Positions 34,516 to 44,606 of a stretch of 64,000 bases of DNA are shown here, in pieces; the first letter of the stretch is position 1; each line of letters starts with the position of its first letter. Below the pieces are notes generated by a model. It saw only the letters and a list, made by a program, of their open reading frames with translations, was not told where the DNA came from and made no database searches. A program made the translations under genes and the position numbers. The stretch covers positions 124,001-188,000 of the forward strand of contig CAJIYR010000001.1 in NCBI GenBank assembly GCA_905181735.1, written 5' to 3'. The DNA comes from an uncultured Hyphomicrobiales bacterium. Lineage in GTDB: Bacteria; Pseudomonadota; Alphaproteobacteria; Rhizobiales; TMED25.

Positions 34516-35212
34516 GTTCCATATAAGTTAAAAAGTCTTTTTTTAATAATGTTTGTCGTTTAATCTTTTCGTCATCTTTTCCCCATTTCTCTTCCTGCCA
34601 AGTATCATCGATATTTGCAATTTCCCAAGATTTTTCTGGATTGATATAATTATCTTTGCATGCCAATGTTATTAGACATGACCCTAGAATTTTTGTGCAG
34701 TTATGTATTAAAATATTCTCAATATCAGAGTAATTATTTAAAATCTTAGTTATACCAGAAATACTACTCTCTGGTTGCAAAACATATTGAATGCTATCTG
34801 TTTTGTTAAATTTATAACCATTAATTTTATAATGATAATCGACTATATGGTCCCAGTTTTCTCTCTGTCTTAAGTTCAATTCTTTTGGATGGCTAGCTCT
34901 ATATAAAATCAGATCAGCCTTAAGAGTATATATTATATTGCTAATAATTTCTTCCAATTCAGATTTATTAATATCTGTTACAGTAAAACTAACTCTTGTA
35001 ATCGGCATATTATTGTAATCTACGAACTTCTCCTGCGATTCCCATTCAACTAGTATTCTCTTAGCACAATACAGAGAAGGCGAGACTAATATATTTTTCT
35101 TTGGTGTAAGAATTTCCCTTCCATCTAATAAAATTGTATATTGTCCATGCGTGTTCTTAATAGAAACGTCTTTGTAGAACCTCTTGATATTACCAGCCAA
35201 ACCAAACCTCAT
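34499..35212 (-). CDS. ATP12-family F1-ATPase assembly chaperone
   Basis: Chaperone of 237 residues that in mitochondria binds the F1 alpha subunit before F1 assembly. Bacterial members are found in alphaproteobacteria. Visible family segments are TILLDGREILTPKKN, the stretch ending MPITRVSFTVTDI, LILYRASHPKELNLRQRENW and the C-terminal ANIDDTWQEEKWGKD. It starts 5 bp after rluC on the minus strand, so the two are probably cotranscribed. Its 3' end overlaps that of lipB by 17 bp. Confidence 0.9.
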   Translation of the reverse strand: MRFGLAGNIKRFYKDVSIKNTHGQYTILLDGREILTPKKNILVSPSLYCAKRILVEWESQEKFVDYNNMPITRVSFTVTDINKSELEEIISNIIYTLKADLILYRASHPKELNLRQRENWDHIVDYHYKINGYKFNKTDSIQYVLQPESSISGITKILNNYSDIENILIHNCTKILGSCLITLACKDNYINPEKSWEIANIDDTWQEEKWGKDDEKIKRQTLLKKDFLTYMELIHKI

Positions 35213-35217
35213 TGTTA

Positions 35218-36180
35218 TTAAAATATATCTTCTGGTATATAATCATCATAACTCAAACCTAAATATTTAATGGTAGAAACAAAATGCTTTGGAATTGGTG
35301 CATCTATAGTCAAAATTTTTCCTGACAGACTAGGTATTAGAATACATTTAGCATGTAAATGCATAAGATTATCTAACTCACTTGGAACAGAATAGTCACT
35401 AAGCGAGTATTTTTCATCACCTAAAATAGGATTATTAATAGAAGATAGATGAACTCTTAATTGATGCTTCCTACCAGTAATAGGTTGCAAATGTAACAAT
35501 GAAAATGATTTTCCTGCAAAGTCTATGACCTTATACTTTGTAATAGCATGTTGTGTTTTATGTTTATCTCCAGGTTCGTTATATTTCTTGGACCTCTCGT
35601 TAACCGGCAAATCAATCTTACCCATGCTATTATCAGGAACACCAAATACAATTGCCCAATATATCTTTTTAACAGATCTATCTTTAAAGCAATTTGCATA
35701 AAAATTAGCTGATTTTCTATTTTTAGCTACAATTAATACTCCTGTGGTATTTTTATCCAATCTGTGGACTAACTTATACCTATCTTTACCCTCCTTGTCC
35801 CAAGTTGACAGTAATCTATCTACATGATTATCAATTCCTTGACCCCCTTGTGTCGCCAAACCATAAGGCTTATTTAAAACCATGATATTACTATCTTCAT
35901 AGATAACTAATGATTTTATAAAATTCTTTTGATTATCAGGGATTGATCTAACCAGAGATACGGGATTTATATATTCCTCATGCGGGGGTATTCTTATTTT
36001 TTGACCCGTCAAAAGCCTAGCGTTTGCCTTTATACGAGAACCGTCTACCCTAACTTGCCCAGATCGAATGAGCTTTTGTGCGTGGACATAGTTTATATCT
36101 TTTAAGTTTTCAGAAATCCACCTATCAACCCGCAGACCTTCGTCCTTTGAGCTAACATAAAAAAACTCAACCTCTTTCAT
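35218..36180 (-). CDS. rluC: 23S rRNA pseudouridine synthase, RluC type
   Basis: Isomerises uridines of RNA, probably 23S rRNA, to pseudouridine. The N-terminal S4 RNA-binding domain (about 15-70) includes VHAQKLIRSGQVRVDGSRIK. The catalytic domain has the RluA-family motif VHRLDKNTTGVLIVAK with the catalytic aspartate, followed by QPITGRKHQLRVHL. The 320 residues match RluC. RluD is the nearest alternative. Its ATG overlaps the last codon of crcB (4 bp), which implies coupled translation. Confidence 0.88.
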   Translation of the reverse strand: MKEVEFFYVSSKDEGLRVDRWISENLKDINYVHAQKLIRSGQVRVDGSRIKANARLLTGQKIRIPPHEEYINPVSLVRSIPDNQKNFIKSLVIYEDSNIMVLNKPYGLATQGGQGIDNHVDRLLSTWDKEGKDRYKLVHRLDKNTTGVLIVAKNRKSANFYANCFKDRSVKKIYWAIVFGVPDNSMGKIDLPVNERSKKYNEPGDKHKTQHAITKYKVIDFAGKSFSLLHLQPITGRKHQLRVHLSSINNPILGDEKYSLSDYSVPSELDNLMHLHAKCILIPSLSGKILTIDAPIPKHFVSTIKYLGLSYDDYIPEDIF

Positions 36181-36557
36181 AAGATAAAACTTTTCATAAT
36201 ATACATAGCTAAAATTAAAGAGCCGATTGATAATAAGACTGATAAACTTATATAAAGGTAAGATGAAAGGTACTCACCGCGTCCAAATAACGATACTGCA
36301 TCTAATGAAAATGTGGAAAATGTTGTAAAGCTACCTAAAAAGCCAACGACTAGCAATAACTTTAATTCATGAGAAAAATTGATTTTTTGTGAAAAAGACT
36401 CAACTAAAGCACCCATTAAAAAAGATCCCAAAACATTAACCAAGAGAGTACTCCAAGGAAAAGAGGAGCTAACAATTTTTATCATGAAAATATTTATTGC
36501 ATATCTACTAACGGCACCTAAAAAACCACCAAAACCAACTATTAGTAAACTTTTCAT
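36177..36557 (-). CDS. crcB: Fluoride ion exporter CrcB/Fluc
   Basis: Small inner-membrane fluoride channel of 126 residues with four hydrophobic segments, acting as an antiparallel dimer. The family motifs are GGFLGAVSRYAIN near the N-terminus, LLVNVLGSFLMGAL (about 42-55) and GFLGSFTTFSTFSLD (about 71-85), which contains the fluoride-lining phenylalanines. I chose the ATG at 36557 because AAGGA lies nine bases before it. A longer frame would need a TTG at 36584. No fluoride riboswitch is evident in the 55-bp gap after rplQ. Confidence 0.93.
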   Translation of the reverse strand: MKSLLIVGFGGFLGAVSRYAINIFMIKIVSSSFPWSTLLVNVLGSFLMGALVESFSQKINFSHELKLLLVVGFLGSFTTFSTFSLDAVSLFGRGEYLSSYLYISLSVLLSIGSLILAMYIMKSFIL

Positions 36558-36612
36558 TATCTTTAATCCTTGAAATATATACAAAGTTAAAGATCTAATA
36601 AAAGTTAAAGAA

Positions 36613-37059
36613 CTATGCTATAGCGTTCATATTGCTTTCGTCTTCAGCTTCAACTTTCTTTACTTGCACTGGACCTGAATCTTTACCTTTAGCGCTAACA
36701 TCTCTATCTACAAACTCTATGACTGCCATTGGAGCCGAATCACCAAATCTAAAACCAGCCTTAATAATCCTTGTATATCCACCATTTCTATCGATATATC
36801 TCGGCCCAAGTGTATCGAATAACTTGGTTACAACAGTTCTATCACCTTGTAATTTAGAAACAGCCAATCTTCTTGCATGCAAGCTTTCTTTTCTTGATAG
36901 AGTAATAAGCTTCTCAACAATCGGCCTTAATTCTTTGGCCTTAGGCAATGTAGTTACAATTTGCTCATGCTTAAGTAAAGCCACAGCCATATTTGCAAAC
37001 ATTGCCTTCCTATGACTTGCCGTTCTATTTAATTTACGTCCTGCTTTTCTATGACGCAT
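36613..37059 (-). CDS. rplQ: 50S ribosomal protein L17
   Basis: Large-subunit protein near the exit tunnel, 148 residues. The start [20 protein letters not shown] is typical. An acidic C-terminal extension (about 120-148, ending [10 protein letters not shown]) goes beyond the 117-130 residues of many homologues. It closes the alpha operon after rpoA (49 bp gap) and is the last gene of the ribosomal superoperon in this window. A good AGGAG lies before the ATG. Confidence 0.97.
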   Translation of the reverse strand: MRHRKAGRKLNRTASHRKAMFANMAVALLKHEQIVTTLPKAKELRPIVEKLITLSRKESLHARRLAVSKLQGDRTVVTKLFDTLGPRYIDRNGGYTRIIKAGFRFGDSAPMAVIEFVDRDVSAKGKDSGPVQVKKVEAEDESNMNAIA

Positions 37060-37108
37060 TTAACTTCTCCTAATGTGTTTGTATTATTATATATGCTATA
37101 TCTAAAAA

Positions 37109-38125
37109 TTAAAAATGCTCTTCGTATCTTTTTGCTAATTCGTCTATATTTTCTGGTGGCCAATTTGGTATATGCATACCTAAATGAAGCCCCATTTGAG
37201 CGAGAACTTCTTTTATCTCATTCAATGACTTGCGTCCAAAATTAGGTGTTCTTAACATCTCTGATTCTGATTTTAAGATCAGATCACCTATATAAACAAT
37301 ATTATCATTTTTAAGACAATTTGCAGACCTAACAGATAATTCCAATTCATCTACTTTTTTCAACAACGATGGGTTGAAGGTTAATTCTGGAGTTTTATCT
37401 TCAACAACAACCGCAACAGGTTCTTCAAAATTAACAAAAATATCTAGCTGATCTTGTAATACGCGTGCTGAAAAAGCTACAGCGTCTTCAGGACGAACTG
37501 AGCCATCTGTTTCAACTATTAGGGTTAGTTTATCGTAATCTAACACTTGCCCTTCTCGAGTATTTTCTACATTATATGACACTCTTTTAACAGGAGAAAA
37601 CAAACTGTCTATAGGAATTAGACCAATTGGCTCATCCTCACCTCTATTCTTCTCTGCAGAAACATAGCCTTTACCTGTTTTTGCAATAAATTCCATATGA
37701 ATATCAGTGCCTTTATCAAGAGTGCAAATTACTATTTCTGGATTTAAAACTTCTATATCAGCCGATGTTTCTATATCAGCAGCTGTAACAACGCACGGCC
37801 CTGACTTGCTAAGTGTCATTTTTACAGAATTTTCAGTATGAACATTTACTGCAATATCTTTTATGTTTAATATTATATCAGTAACATCTTCTCTAACACC
37901 AGCAATAGATGAAAACTCATGCAAAACCCCGTCAATTTTAACTGATGTAATGGCGCTACCTTGAAGAGATGACAAGAGAACCCTTCTTAATGCATTGCCC
38001 AACGTTAAGGCGAAACCTCGCTCCAATGGTTCTGCAACTAAGTAAACCGTATTTTCATTGCTTTGGTCATCTTTAATTTCAAGCTTATTTGGCTTAATTA
38101 ATTCCTGCCAGTTTTTTTCAATCAC
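37109..38125 (-). CDS. rpoA: DNA-directed RNA polymerase subunit alpha
   Basis: Scaffold subunit of RNA polymerase, 338 residues, present as a dimer. The N-terminal assembly domain shows [20 protein letters not shown]. The C-terminal domain, which contacts UP elements and activators, begins near residue 255 ([20 protein letters not shown]) and contains [17 protein letters not shown]. It lies in the usual order rpsM-rpsK-rpoA-rplQ. The rpsD gene often found here in other phyla is absent, as expected in alphaproteobacteria. Confidence 0.98.
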   Translation of the reverse strand: MIEKNWQELIKPNKLEIKDDQSNENTVYLVAEPLERGFALTLGNALRRVLLSSLQGSAITSVKIDGVLHEFSSIAGVREDVTDIILNIKDIAVNVHTENSVKMTLSKSGPCVVTAADIETSADIEVLNPEIVICTLDKGTDIHMEFIAKTGKGYVSAEKNRGEDEPIGLIPIDSLFSPVKRVSYNVENTREGQVLDYDKLTLIVETDGSVRPEDAVAFSARVLQDQLDIFVNFEEPVAVVVEDKTPELTFNPSLLKKVDELELSVRSANCLKNDNIVYIGDLILKSESEMLRTPNFGRKSLNEIKEVLAQMGLHLGMHIPNWPPENIDELAKRYEEHF

Positions 38126-38220
38126 TTGTTACCTCTTGTATTTATTATCTACCAATAAATTAATGGTATAATTTTAAGTAAAAATATTTATTATTAAATA
38201 TCGTACAAACTTTTAAACTT

Positions 38221-38610
38221 TTAAACTCTACGCCTTTTTGGAGGACGACATCCATTGTGTGGAATTGGAGTTACATCTTTTATGGATGTAACAGTAAAAC
38301 CTGTTGTTTGTAATGCTCTTAAAGCAGATTCTCTTCCGGATCCTGGACCCTTGACAAGCACTTCAACCGTTAGCATTCCATGTTCCATTGCTTTCTTTGC
38401 AGCATCTTCAGCAGCAACCTGAGCAGCATATGGAGTTGATTTACGTGATCCTTTAAATCCCATGCCACCTGCTGATGACCAAGATATTGCGTTTCCTTGC
38501 GCATCAGTAATTGTAACCATAGTATTGTTATATGTTGCATTTACATGTGCAACACCGGATGTAATATTTTTACGTTCTTTTTTACGAACTTTAGTTTTAT
38601 CTTTAGCCAT
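38221..38610 (-). CDS. rpsK: 30S ribosomal protein S11
   Basis: Small-subunit platform protein of 129 residues that contacts mRNA near the exit site. Typical segments are [40 protein letters not shown] and the C-terminal [16 protein letters not shown]. It is 21 bp downstream of rpsM. A 95-bp AT-rich gap separates it from rpoA, long for this operon and a possible site of an internal promoter or processing. Confidence 0.98.
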   Translation of the reverse strand: MAKDKTKVRKKERKNITSGVAHVNATYNNTMVTITDAQGNAISWSSAGGMGFKGSRKSTPYAAQVAAEDAAKKAMEHGMLTVEVLVKGPGSGRESALRALQTTGFTVTSIKDVTPIPHNGCRPPKRRRV

Positions 38611-38631
38611 ATTTATTCTTTCAAAATTATC

Positions 38632-39000
38632 TTATTTCTTTTTGCCTGCAATAGCTTTAGCTGGCCCTTTTCTAGTTCTTGCATTCGTGCTAGTTCTTTG
38701 ACCTCTTACTGGCAAGCCTCTTCTATGTCTTAAACCCTTATAACAACCTAAATCCATCATACCCTTTATGTTCATAGAAACCTGACGTCTCAAATCACCT
38801 TCAACAATATAGTCAGCATCAATAGCTTCACGAATTTGAATAACTTCCGAATCAGACAACTGATTCACTCTTTTTGTATTCTCAATATTTACTTTATTAC
38901 ATATTTCTACAGCCTTAGAGGGACCAATTCCATGAATACTCCTCAAAGCTATTAAAACACGTTTATTAGTTGGTATATTTACACCTGCAATACGAGCCAC
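38632..39000 (-). CDS. rpsM: 30S ribosomal protein S13 (GTG start)
   Basis: Head protein of the small subunit that contacts the P-site tRNA through its C-terminal tail, 122 residues. It begins (M)[18 protein letters not shown] and ends [14 protein letters not shown] chose the GTG at 39000, which gives the standard N-terminus and lies eight bases after AGAGGAG. A GTG at 39009 would add three residues and touch that site. A hairpin with a T run lies just upstream (39029-39058). Confidence 0.96.
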   Translation of the reverse strand: MARIAGVNIPTNKRVLIALRSIHGIGPSKAVEICNKVNIENTKRVNQLSDSEVIQIREAIDADYIVEGDLRRQVSMNIKGMMDLGCYKGLRHRRGLPVRGQRTSTNARTRKGPAKAIAGKKK

Positions 39001-39028
39001 TAAACACACTCCTCTTTCAATTAACTAC

Positions 39029-39058
39029 AAAAAAAATAAGACCGAATAACGATCGTCT
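39029..39058 (-). terminator. Candidate attenuator between adk and rpsM
   Basis: On the minus strand AGAC-GA (39058-39053) pairs with TC-G-GTCT with one bulged G around a 7-base loop. The sequence then runs TTA and into eight T residues (39036-39029), about 30 bp before the rpsM start. The short stem suggests partial termination that could lower or control alpha-operon expression. Confidence 0.3.
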
Positions 39059-39136
39059 AATTTAATATTTAAATATATATTACATTAACTATTATCATTA
39101 ACATAAATTGTAAAGAACTTCTGTAAATTAATATTA

Positions 39137-39718
39137 TTAATTTAACCTTTTATTTAAAATACTAATAATATTTTCACTAACTTTATTAATTTCCATCATA
39201 CCGTCTACTGAAAAAAAATTAGAATGCTTCTTATAGTAATCGATTAATGGACTTGTTTGTTTGCGATAAACAGACAATCTTTTCTTTAAAGCATCTTTGT
39301 TATCATCATCTCTTGTATTACCAGAATTTTCTGCAGCTCTAGTTTCAATCCGACTTAATAAAATATTCTCATCCACTGCTAATTCAATAACAAGATCTAA
39401 CTTCATTTCATAGCTAGATAGAACTTTCAGCAACTCATCGGCTTGCAATATAGTTCTTGGGAATCCATCAAATATGATTCCTTTCTCATTCTTATTATTA
39501 GCAATTTTTTGAGAAATTATTTCTAAAATCAATTCATCCGCCACAAGATCTCCTTTTGCAATAATATCCTTAACCTTTAAACCAATACTAGTTTTAGCGT
39601 CAACAGCTTCACGTAAAATATCTCCAGTAGAAAATTGAACAAAATCAAATAAATCCGTTATCATTGAAGATTGGGTACCTTTACCAGCTCCTGGCGGACC
39701 TAATATAATAATATTCAT
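39137..39718 (-). CDS. adk: Adenylate kinase
   Basis: Interconverts ATP plus AMP and two ADP, 193 residues. The P-loop is LGPPGAGKGTQ (about 6-16), the AMP site FSTGDILREAV (about 29-39), and the lid hinge GIIFDGFPRTILQADELL. The LID domain is short, without the zinc-binding cysteines, as in other compact proteobacterial forms. Its ATG overlaps the end of secY by 4 bp. The placement secY-adk-rpsM is standard. A 136-bp gap follows before the rpsM start. Confidence 0.96.
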   Translation of the reverse strand: MNIIILGPPGAGKGTQSSMITDLFDFVQFSTGDILREAVDAKTSIGLKVKDIIAKGDLVADELILEIISQKIANNKNEKGIIFDGFPRTILQADELLKVLSSYEMKLDLVIELAVDENILLSRIETRAAENSGNTRDDDNKDALKKRLSVYRKQTSPLIDYYKKHSNFFSVDGMMEINKVSENIISILNKRLN

Positions 39719-41046
39719 CTAGTTCTTCCGCTTAAGCGTGATTTTTTTATCAACCCTTCGTATTGATGGGCCAAAAGATGACTTTGAACCTGTGAAACTA
39801 AATCTATTGTAACATTAACGATAATTAACAATGATGTTCCACCAAAATAAAATGGCACAGCTGCATAAGACATAAGTATTTCAGGCAGAATGCACACGGC
39901 AGCCAAATATAAAGCCCCTATACATGTCACTCTAGTTAAGACATAATCTATGTACTCTGCAGTTTTTTCACCAGGTCGTATTCCAGGTATAAAGCCACCT
40001 TGTTTTTTTAAATTATCAGCAGTGTCTGTTGGATTAAATACTATAGCAGTATAGAAAAAAGCAAAAAAGACTATACCTCCGATATACAAACTAAGGTACA
40101 GAGGTTGTCCTCTCCCAAGCAATGCTGTTACCGTACCCAGCCAATCTGGCCCCTGCCCCGTACTAAAATTAGCTACAGTCATCGGCAACAGAAGTAAAGA
40201 AGAAGCAAATATTGGAGGTATAACGCCTGCAGTATTTAATTTAAGCGGAAGATGAGAGCTATCTCCACCAACCATTTTATTCCCCTGTTGTCTTTTTGGA
40301 TATTGCACAACCAATCTTCTTTGAGCTCTTTCAATAAAAACAATAAAAGCAATCACGGCTATTGCAAGTATAAAAATAGCAAGAATTAACCAAGTTGATA
40401 TAGCCCCTTGCCTTCCTAACTCTAGCGTATTAACGATTGCTGACGGGAGCTCTGCAACGATACCGGAGAAAATGATCAATGATATACCATTACCAATTCC
40501 CCTTGCTGTTACTTGCTCTCCAATCCACATCAAGAACATAACACCGCCAACAAGAGTAATTACAGCAGAAATTTTGAAGTACATACCAGGATTATCAACA
40601 ATATTACCTGCGCCTTCTAGACCAACTGATATTCCGTATGCCTGTAAAGCTGCTAAAAATACAGTTCCATACCTTGTGTACTGATTTATTTGCTTCCTTC
40701 CACGTTCACCTTCTTTTTTTAATTGTTCAAGATGGGGGGAAACAGCTACCATCAATTGCATGATAATAGCAGCCGATATATATGGCATAATATTTAAAGC
40801 GAAAATAGCCATTCTACCAACAGCTCCGCCAGCAAACATGTCAAACATGCCTATTATACCGCTTTGATTCTGTTGAAATAGCTGCGCTAGTGCGTCTGTG
40901 TTTATACCAGGCAATGGAATATAGGTACCTAGCCTGTATATTAACAATATACCTAATGTAAATAATATTCTTTGCTTTAGGTCTTTAGCCTTAGCGAACG
41001 TTGAAAAATTTAGATTAGAAGCCAATTGTTCGGCGGCTGAAACCAT
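39715..41046 (-). CDS. secY: Protein translocase subunit SecY
   Basis: Central channel of the Sec translocon in the inner membrane, 443 residues with about ten membrane segments. Signatures include LGTYIPLPGINTDAL near the N-terminus, AGGAVGRMAIFALNIMPYI for the plug and TM2 region, and the cytoplasmic loop AQRRLVVQYPKRQ. It follows rplO in the spc operon and is translationally coupled to adk by a 4-bp overlap. SecE is not in the window. Confidence 0.98.
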   Translation of the reverse strand: MVSAAEQLASNLNFSTFAKAKDLKQRILFTLGILLIYRLGTYIPLPGINTDALAQLFQQNQSGIIGMFDMFAGGAVGRMAIFALNIMPYISAAIIMQLMVAVSPHLEQLKKEGERGRKQINQYTRYGTVFLAALQAYGISVGLEGAGNIVDNPGMYFKISAVITLVGGVMFLMWIGEQVTARGIGNGISLIIFSGIVAELPSAIVNTLELGRQGAISTWLILAIFILAIAVIAFIVFIERAQRRLVVQYPKRQQGNKMVGGDSSHLPLKLNTAGVIPPIFASSLLLLPMTVANFSTGQGPDWLGTVTALLGRGQPLYLSLYIGGIVFFAFFYTAIVFNPTDTADNLKKQGGFIPGIRPGEKTAEYIDYVLTRVTCIGALYLAAVCILPEILMSYAAVPFYFGGTSLLIIVNVTIDLVSQVQSHLLAHQYEGLIKKSRLSGRTR

Positions 41047-41098
41047 TTAATATCCCCTAATAATATAACAAAGAACTATAATTCATTTTTACAGTTGA

Positions 41099-41596
41099 TT
41101 ATTTTTTATTATCAATTGTATCTGAACTCAGAGCAGAAGAACCTAACAATTGAATCTTACTGCCACACTTTTCAATTATCTCGATAGCTTTTTTTGATGC
41201 TCCAGTAACTTCAAAATTAACTTTAACCTTTAATTCACCCCTACCTAATAAACGTATGCCGTTCTTTTCTTTAGTAATCACACCGGCTTGTAGCAAATTT
41301 TCAGAATTAATCGGTTTTGTAATATCTATTTTTCCGCTATCAATGAAATCTTGGATTCTATCTAAATTTATAGCGTTATATTCTTTTCTAAATATGTTAA
41401 CAAATCCACGCTTTGGTAATCTTCTATGTAAAGGCATTTGACCGCCTTCAAATCCTTTTATAGCTACACCAGAACGAGATTTTTGACCTTTTACTCCTCT
41501 GCCAGCTGTTTTACCTTTTCCTGATCCAATACCCCTACCAACACGTTTTTTTGTAGGTCTTGATCCTGGGTTATCTGCTAATTCATTAAGTTTCAT
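41099..41596 (-). CDS. rplO: 50S ribosomal protein L15
   Basis: Large-subunit assembly protein of 165 residues. It begins MKLNELADNPGSRPTKKRVG and has the glycine-rich GRGIGSGKGKTAGRGVKGQK stretch. I chose the ATG at 41596, with TGAGG six bases upstream. A TTG four codons earlier would overlap that site. It stands between rpmD and secY as usual, 20 bp after rpmD. Confidence 0.97.
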   Translation of the reverse strand: MKLNELADNPGSRPTKKRVGRGIGSGKGKTAGRGVKGQKSRSGVAIKGFEGGQMPLHRRLPKRGFVNIFRKEYNAINLDRIQDFIDSGKIDITKPINSENLLQAGVITKEKNGIRLLGRGELKVKVNFEVTGASKKAIEIIEKCGSKIQLLGSSALSSDTIDNKK

Positions 41597-41616
41597 TGCC
41601 AACCTCAAATTTTATC

Positions 41617-41811
41617 TTATTTTTCTTCAACTATTTTTACAAGATGCTGAATTTTTCTTATCATTCCTCTAGTAGACAAATTGTCTTCTAAAGTTCTCCT
41701 AGATCTTATACCCTTCAAACCTAGACCAATTAGTGTTGCCTTTTGGTCCGCCGGTCTTCTAATTGGGCTACCAGTTTGTTCTACGGTTATCATTAATTTT
41801 TCTTTAGACAT
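41617..41811 (-). CDS. rpmD: 50S ribosomal protein L30
   Basis: Small large-subunit protein of 64 residues. The core [20 protein letters not shown] is followed by [18 protein letters not shown], the usual L30 pattern. It is 4 bp downstream of rpsE and probably translated by coupled ribosomes. L30 has been lost from some streamlined and intracellular lineages but is kept here. Confidence 0.96.
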   Translation of the reverse strand: MSKEKLMITVEQTGSPIRRPADQKATLIGLGLKGIRSRRTLEDNLSTRGMIRKIQHLVKIVEEK

Positions 41812-41815
41812 GTTA

Positions 41816-42373
41816 TTAACCTACTTTATCAATTTCTGTTGATCCGTCCCGTCTTCGAGATACGATATCACTAACCTTTAAACCTCTTCTTGCAGCAACA
41901 GTTCTTGGGCTTTGTTCTTTTGACAATGCGTCAAACGTTGCTCTTACCATATTATATGGGTTAGATGTTCCTTGAGATTTTGTTACAACGTCCTGAACAC
42001 CTAATGTTTCAAAAACAGCTCTCATTGGACCTCCAGCGATAATACCTGTTCCAGAAGGCGCAGCTCGTAAAATTACTTTACCAGCTCCGTGCGTACCTTG
42101 AACATCATGATGTAATGTACGACCTTCTCTTAACGGAACTCTTATTATAGAACGTTTTGCATCGTCTGTTGCTTTTTTAATTGCCTCAGGAACCTCTTTG
42201 GCTTTACCATGTCCGAATCCAACTCTCCCCTTTTGATCACCTATAACCACTAAAGCAGCAAACCCGAATCTTCTTCCACCTTTAACAACCTTAGCAACAC
42301 GGTTAATGTGTACTAATCTGTCAATAAATTCACTATCTTTTTCATCTTTTGATTTTACCGGACTACGAGCCAT
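41816..42373 (-). CDS. rpsE: 30S ribosomal protein S5
   Basis: Small-subunit protein of 185 residues involved in decoding accuracy and mRNA entry. It has the S5 motifs [19 protein letters not shown] and [20 protein letters not shown], the loop associated with spectinomycin sensitivity (VKGGRRF), and the C-terminal [16 protein letters not shown]. It sits 11 bp after rplR in the spc operon. Confidence 0.97.
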   Translation of the reverse strand: MARSPVKSKDEKDSEFIDRLVHINRVAKVVKGGRRFGFAALVVIGDQKGRVGFGHGKAKEVPEAIKKATDDAKRSIIRVPLREGRTLHHDVQGTHGAGKVILRAAPSGTGIIAGGPMRAVFETLGVQDVVTKSQGTSNPYNMVRATFDALSKEQSPRTVAARRGLKVSDIVSRRRDGSTEIDKVG

Positions 42374-42384
42374 ATTTTTTCCTT

Positions 42385-42741
42385 TTAAAATTCTAAGCCG
42401 CTATTACGCGCGGCCTCTGCTAAAGCTTTAACGCGACCATGAAATAAATATGGCCCTCTATCGAATACTACTTTTTCAACTCCAGCTTTTTTACCTCTTT
42501 CGGCTATAAGCTTTCCAATATTTTCAGCTGCAGTTTTATCGGAACCTTTTTCAGACTTTAAATCTTTTTCTAATGTTGAAGCAGATGCCAATGTAATACC
42601 ATTTTTATCGTCAATTATTTGAGCGTATATATTTTTAGAAGACCTAAACACGCTAAGTCTACACTTATCGCCAGATCTTCTTTTAACAGCTCTACGAACT
42701 CTTAATTTTCTCTTCAACTCTGTTTTAAATCTTCCACTCAT
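42385..42741 (-). CDS. rplR: 50S ribosomal protein L18
   Basis: 5S rRNA-binding protein of the large subunit, 118 residues. It starts [20 protein letters not shown] and ends with [19 protein letters not shown] chose the ATG at 42741, with AAAGG seven bases upstream and 10 bp after the rplF stop. The open frame extends 41 codons further upstream inside rplF, but that part has no L18 similarity. Confidence 0.96.
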   Translation of the reverse strand: MSGRFKTELKRKLRVRRAVKRRSGDKCRLSVFRSSKNIYAQIIDDKNGITLASASTLEKDLKSEKGSDKTAAENIGKLIAERGKKAGVEKVVFDRGPYLFHGRVKALAEAARNSGLEF

Positions 42742-42751
42742 ATCAATGCCT

Positions 42752-43285
42752 TTATTTTTTCTTACCTTCTTTACGGAATACAAATTCACCTTGGTATCGA
42801 ACCCCTTTTCCTTTATAAGGTTCCGGAGGCCTGTATCTTCTAATTTCAGCAGCAGTTTGACCAACTATTTGTTTGTCAATACCTTCTACAGTAATTTCTG
42901 TTGGGCGAGTACAGTTAATTGTTACTTCTTTGGGTATTTTATAATTTACATCATGACTAAACCCAAGTGCTAACTTTAATGTATTCCCTTCAACGGAAGC
43001 ACGATAACCAACACCCTGAATTTCTAGTGTTTTTTTGTACCCGTCAGATACACCAACGATTAAATTGCTAACGAGAGTTCTTGTTAAACCCCACATAGAA
43101 CGACTACGTTTACCTAAATCTTTTGGTATAATATGTATCTCGTTATCATTAATTTTTAAATTAACATCATCAACCAATTGAGCGCTGAGAGTGCCCTTTG
43201 GTCCAACAACACTAAGCACACTGCCTTCCAAAGTAGCATTTACGCCACTTGGTATTGTAATTTGTTTTTTTCCAATTCTTGACAT
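42752..43285 (-). CDS. rplF: 50S ribosomal protein L6
   Basis: Large-subunit protein near the factor-binding site, 177 residues with two similar domains. It begins [20 protein letters not shown] and has [20 protein letters not shown] in the middle and the [18 protein letters not shown] signature at the C-terminus. I chose the ATG at 43285. The open frame runs 25 codons further upstream into rpsH but lacks similarity there. Confidence 0.97.
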   Translation of the reverse strand: MSRIGKKQITIPSGVNATLEGSVLSVVGPKGTLSAQLVDDVNLKINDNEIHIIPKDLGKRSRSMWGLTRTLVSNLIVGVSDGYKKTLEIQGVGYRASVEGNTLKLALGFSHDVNYKIPKEVTINCTRPTEITVEGIDKQIVGQTAAEIRRYRPPEPYKGKGVRYQGEFVFRKEGKKK

Positions 43286-43310
43286 TAATAAAATTCCTAA
43301 ATTTATAACT

Positions 43311-43706
43311 TTAAAATACCTTACAAAGTATCTCACCACCAACGTTTTCTTCTCTAGCACTCACATCAGACATAACGCCTTTTGATGTTGATAATATCGA
43401 AATTCCTAAACCGTTAAAAACACGCGGAAGTTCATTTACTGACGAATAAACTCTTCTCCCAGGTTTTGAAACTTTTTCTATATTCTTAATAACAGGTGTA
43501 CCTTCATGATACTTAAGCTCTATTTCAAATACAGGAAAATCACCCTCTTGTTCAACTCTAGCATACCCTCTAATATAACCTTCTGATTCCAATACGTCTA
43601 AAACTCTTTGACGTAATTTGGAAGCTGGAGTTACAACACTAGATTTATTACGCATTAAAGCGTTTCTAATACGTGTTAGCATATCTGCTAATGGATCTGT
43701 CATCAT
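43311..43706 (-). CDS. rpsH: 30S ribosomal protein S8
   Basis: Small-subunit protein of 131 residues that binds 16S rRNA and, in E. coli, represses the spc operon by binding its mRNA. It has the start [17 protein letters not shown] (residues 2-18; two adjacent ATG codons make the exact start uncertain by one codon) and the C-terminal [20 protein letters not shown]. It lies between rpsN and rplF as usual, 12 bp after rpsN. Confidence 0.97.
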   Translation of the reverse strand: MMTDPLADMLTRIRNALMRNKSSVVTPASKLRQRVLDVLESEGYIRGYARVEQEGDFPVFEIELKYHEGTPVIKNIEKVSKPGRRVYSSVNELPRVFNGLGISILSTSKGVMSDVSAREENVGGEILCKVF

Positions 43707-43718
43707 AATATAATTACC

Positions 43719-44024
43719 TTACCAACTTGATTTTACCATTCCTGGAATTTGACCTTGCGCAGTTAAATCACGCAAAGCAATTCTAGAAATACCTAATTTC
43801 CTATAAAAACCTCTCGGCCTTCCTGATACAACACAACGATTCCTTACTCTATTCGCAGCTGAATTTCTTGGAAGCTTAGCCAATTTAAGTCTGGCTGAGA
43901 ATCTTTCTTCCATTGATAATGACTTATCAGAAGCCATATTCTTTAACGTATTTCTTTTAGATGCGTATTTTGCAACTAGTAAGGTACGTTTTTTATTTCT
44001 TTCTACTGAGCTAACTTTAGCCAT
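43719..44024 (-). CDS. rpsN: 30S ribosomal protein S14
   Basis: Small-subunit head protein of 101 residues. This is the long, zinc-free form. It has [20 protein letters not shown] and then [16 protein letters not shown], where only one cysteine remains of the CxxC pairs of the short form. It ends with [11 protein letters not shown]. It lies 24 bp after rplE in the spc operon. Confidence 0.97.
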   Translation of the reverse strand: MAKVSSVERNKKRTLLVAKYASKRNTLKNMASDKSLSMEERFSARLKLAKLPRNSAANRVRNRCVVSGRPRGFYRKLGISRIALRDLTAQGQIPGMVKSSW

Positions 44025-44048
44025 TATTCACCTCTATAATTTAAAAAA

Positions 44049-44606
44049 TCATTTCCTAAAAGGAAAATTTAGTTCTCTAAGCAATGCCTTAGCTTCATCA
44101 TCAGTCCTTGCTGTAGTGCATATTATAACATCCATGCCTCTGATAGATTCAACTTTATCATAATTAATTTCAGGAAAAATGATATGCTCCTTAATACCTA
44201 GTGCATAGTTACCATTACCATCAAAGCTCTTAGCATTCAGACCCCTAAAATCCCTTACCCTCGGCAAAGCAATTGTAATCAATCTGTCTATAAATTCGTA
44301 CATTCTTACTTTTCTTAACGTTACTTTTGTTCCAACAGCCATGCCTTCACGTAACTTGAAATTAGCTATAGATTTCTTTGCTTTAGTAACAACCGGCTTC
44401 TGACCAGCAATAGCTTCCAACTCTTCAATAGCCAAATTAATTTTTTTTGAATCAGCTGCTGCTTCACCAACGCCCATATTTATAACAATTTTATCAAGAC
44501 GAGGAACCTGCATTGAATTGGTATACTTAAATTCTTCCGTTAGTTTACCGATGATCGTTGAATCGTAAAGCTCTTTCATACGAGGCATGTATATTTTTTT
44601 AACCAT
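44049..44606 (-). CDS. rplE: 50S ribosomal protein L5
   Basis: 5S rRNA-binding large-subunit protein of 185 residues. It begins [18 protein letters not shown] and has the [14 protein letters not shown] motif and MRGLNAK-like core ([20 protein letters not shown]). I chose the ATG at 44606, preceded by AGGAG. It overlaps the rplX stop by 8 bases (ATGGTTAA), a common coupling arrangement. An earlier ATG (44633) would read through the rplX end and adds no similarity. Confidence 0.96.
   Translation of the reverse strand: MVKKIYMPRMKELYDSTIIGKLTEEFKYTNSMQVPRLDKIVINMGVGEAAADSKKINLAIEELEAIAGQKPVVTKAKKSIANFKLREGMAVGTKVTLRKVRMYEFIDRLITIALPRVRDFRGLNAKSFDGNGNYALGIKEHIIFPEINYDKVESIRGMDVIICTTARTDDEAKALLRELNFPFRK

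Noticed and set aside
39001-39136. Possible rpmJ (L36) gene between adk and rpsM
   Set aside because: No reading frame with the L36 cysteine pattern is present in the gap.
42742-42864. N-terminally extended L18 (159 residues)
   Set aside because: The extra 41 codons overlap rplF and have no L18 similarity. The ATG at 42741 has its own ribosome-binding site.
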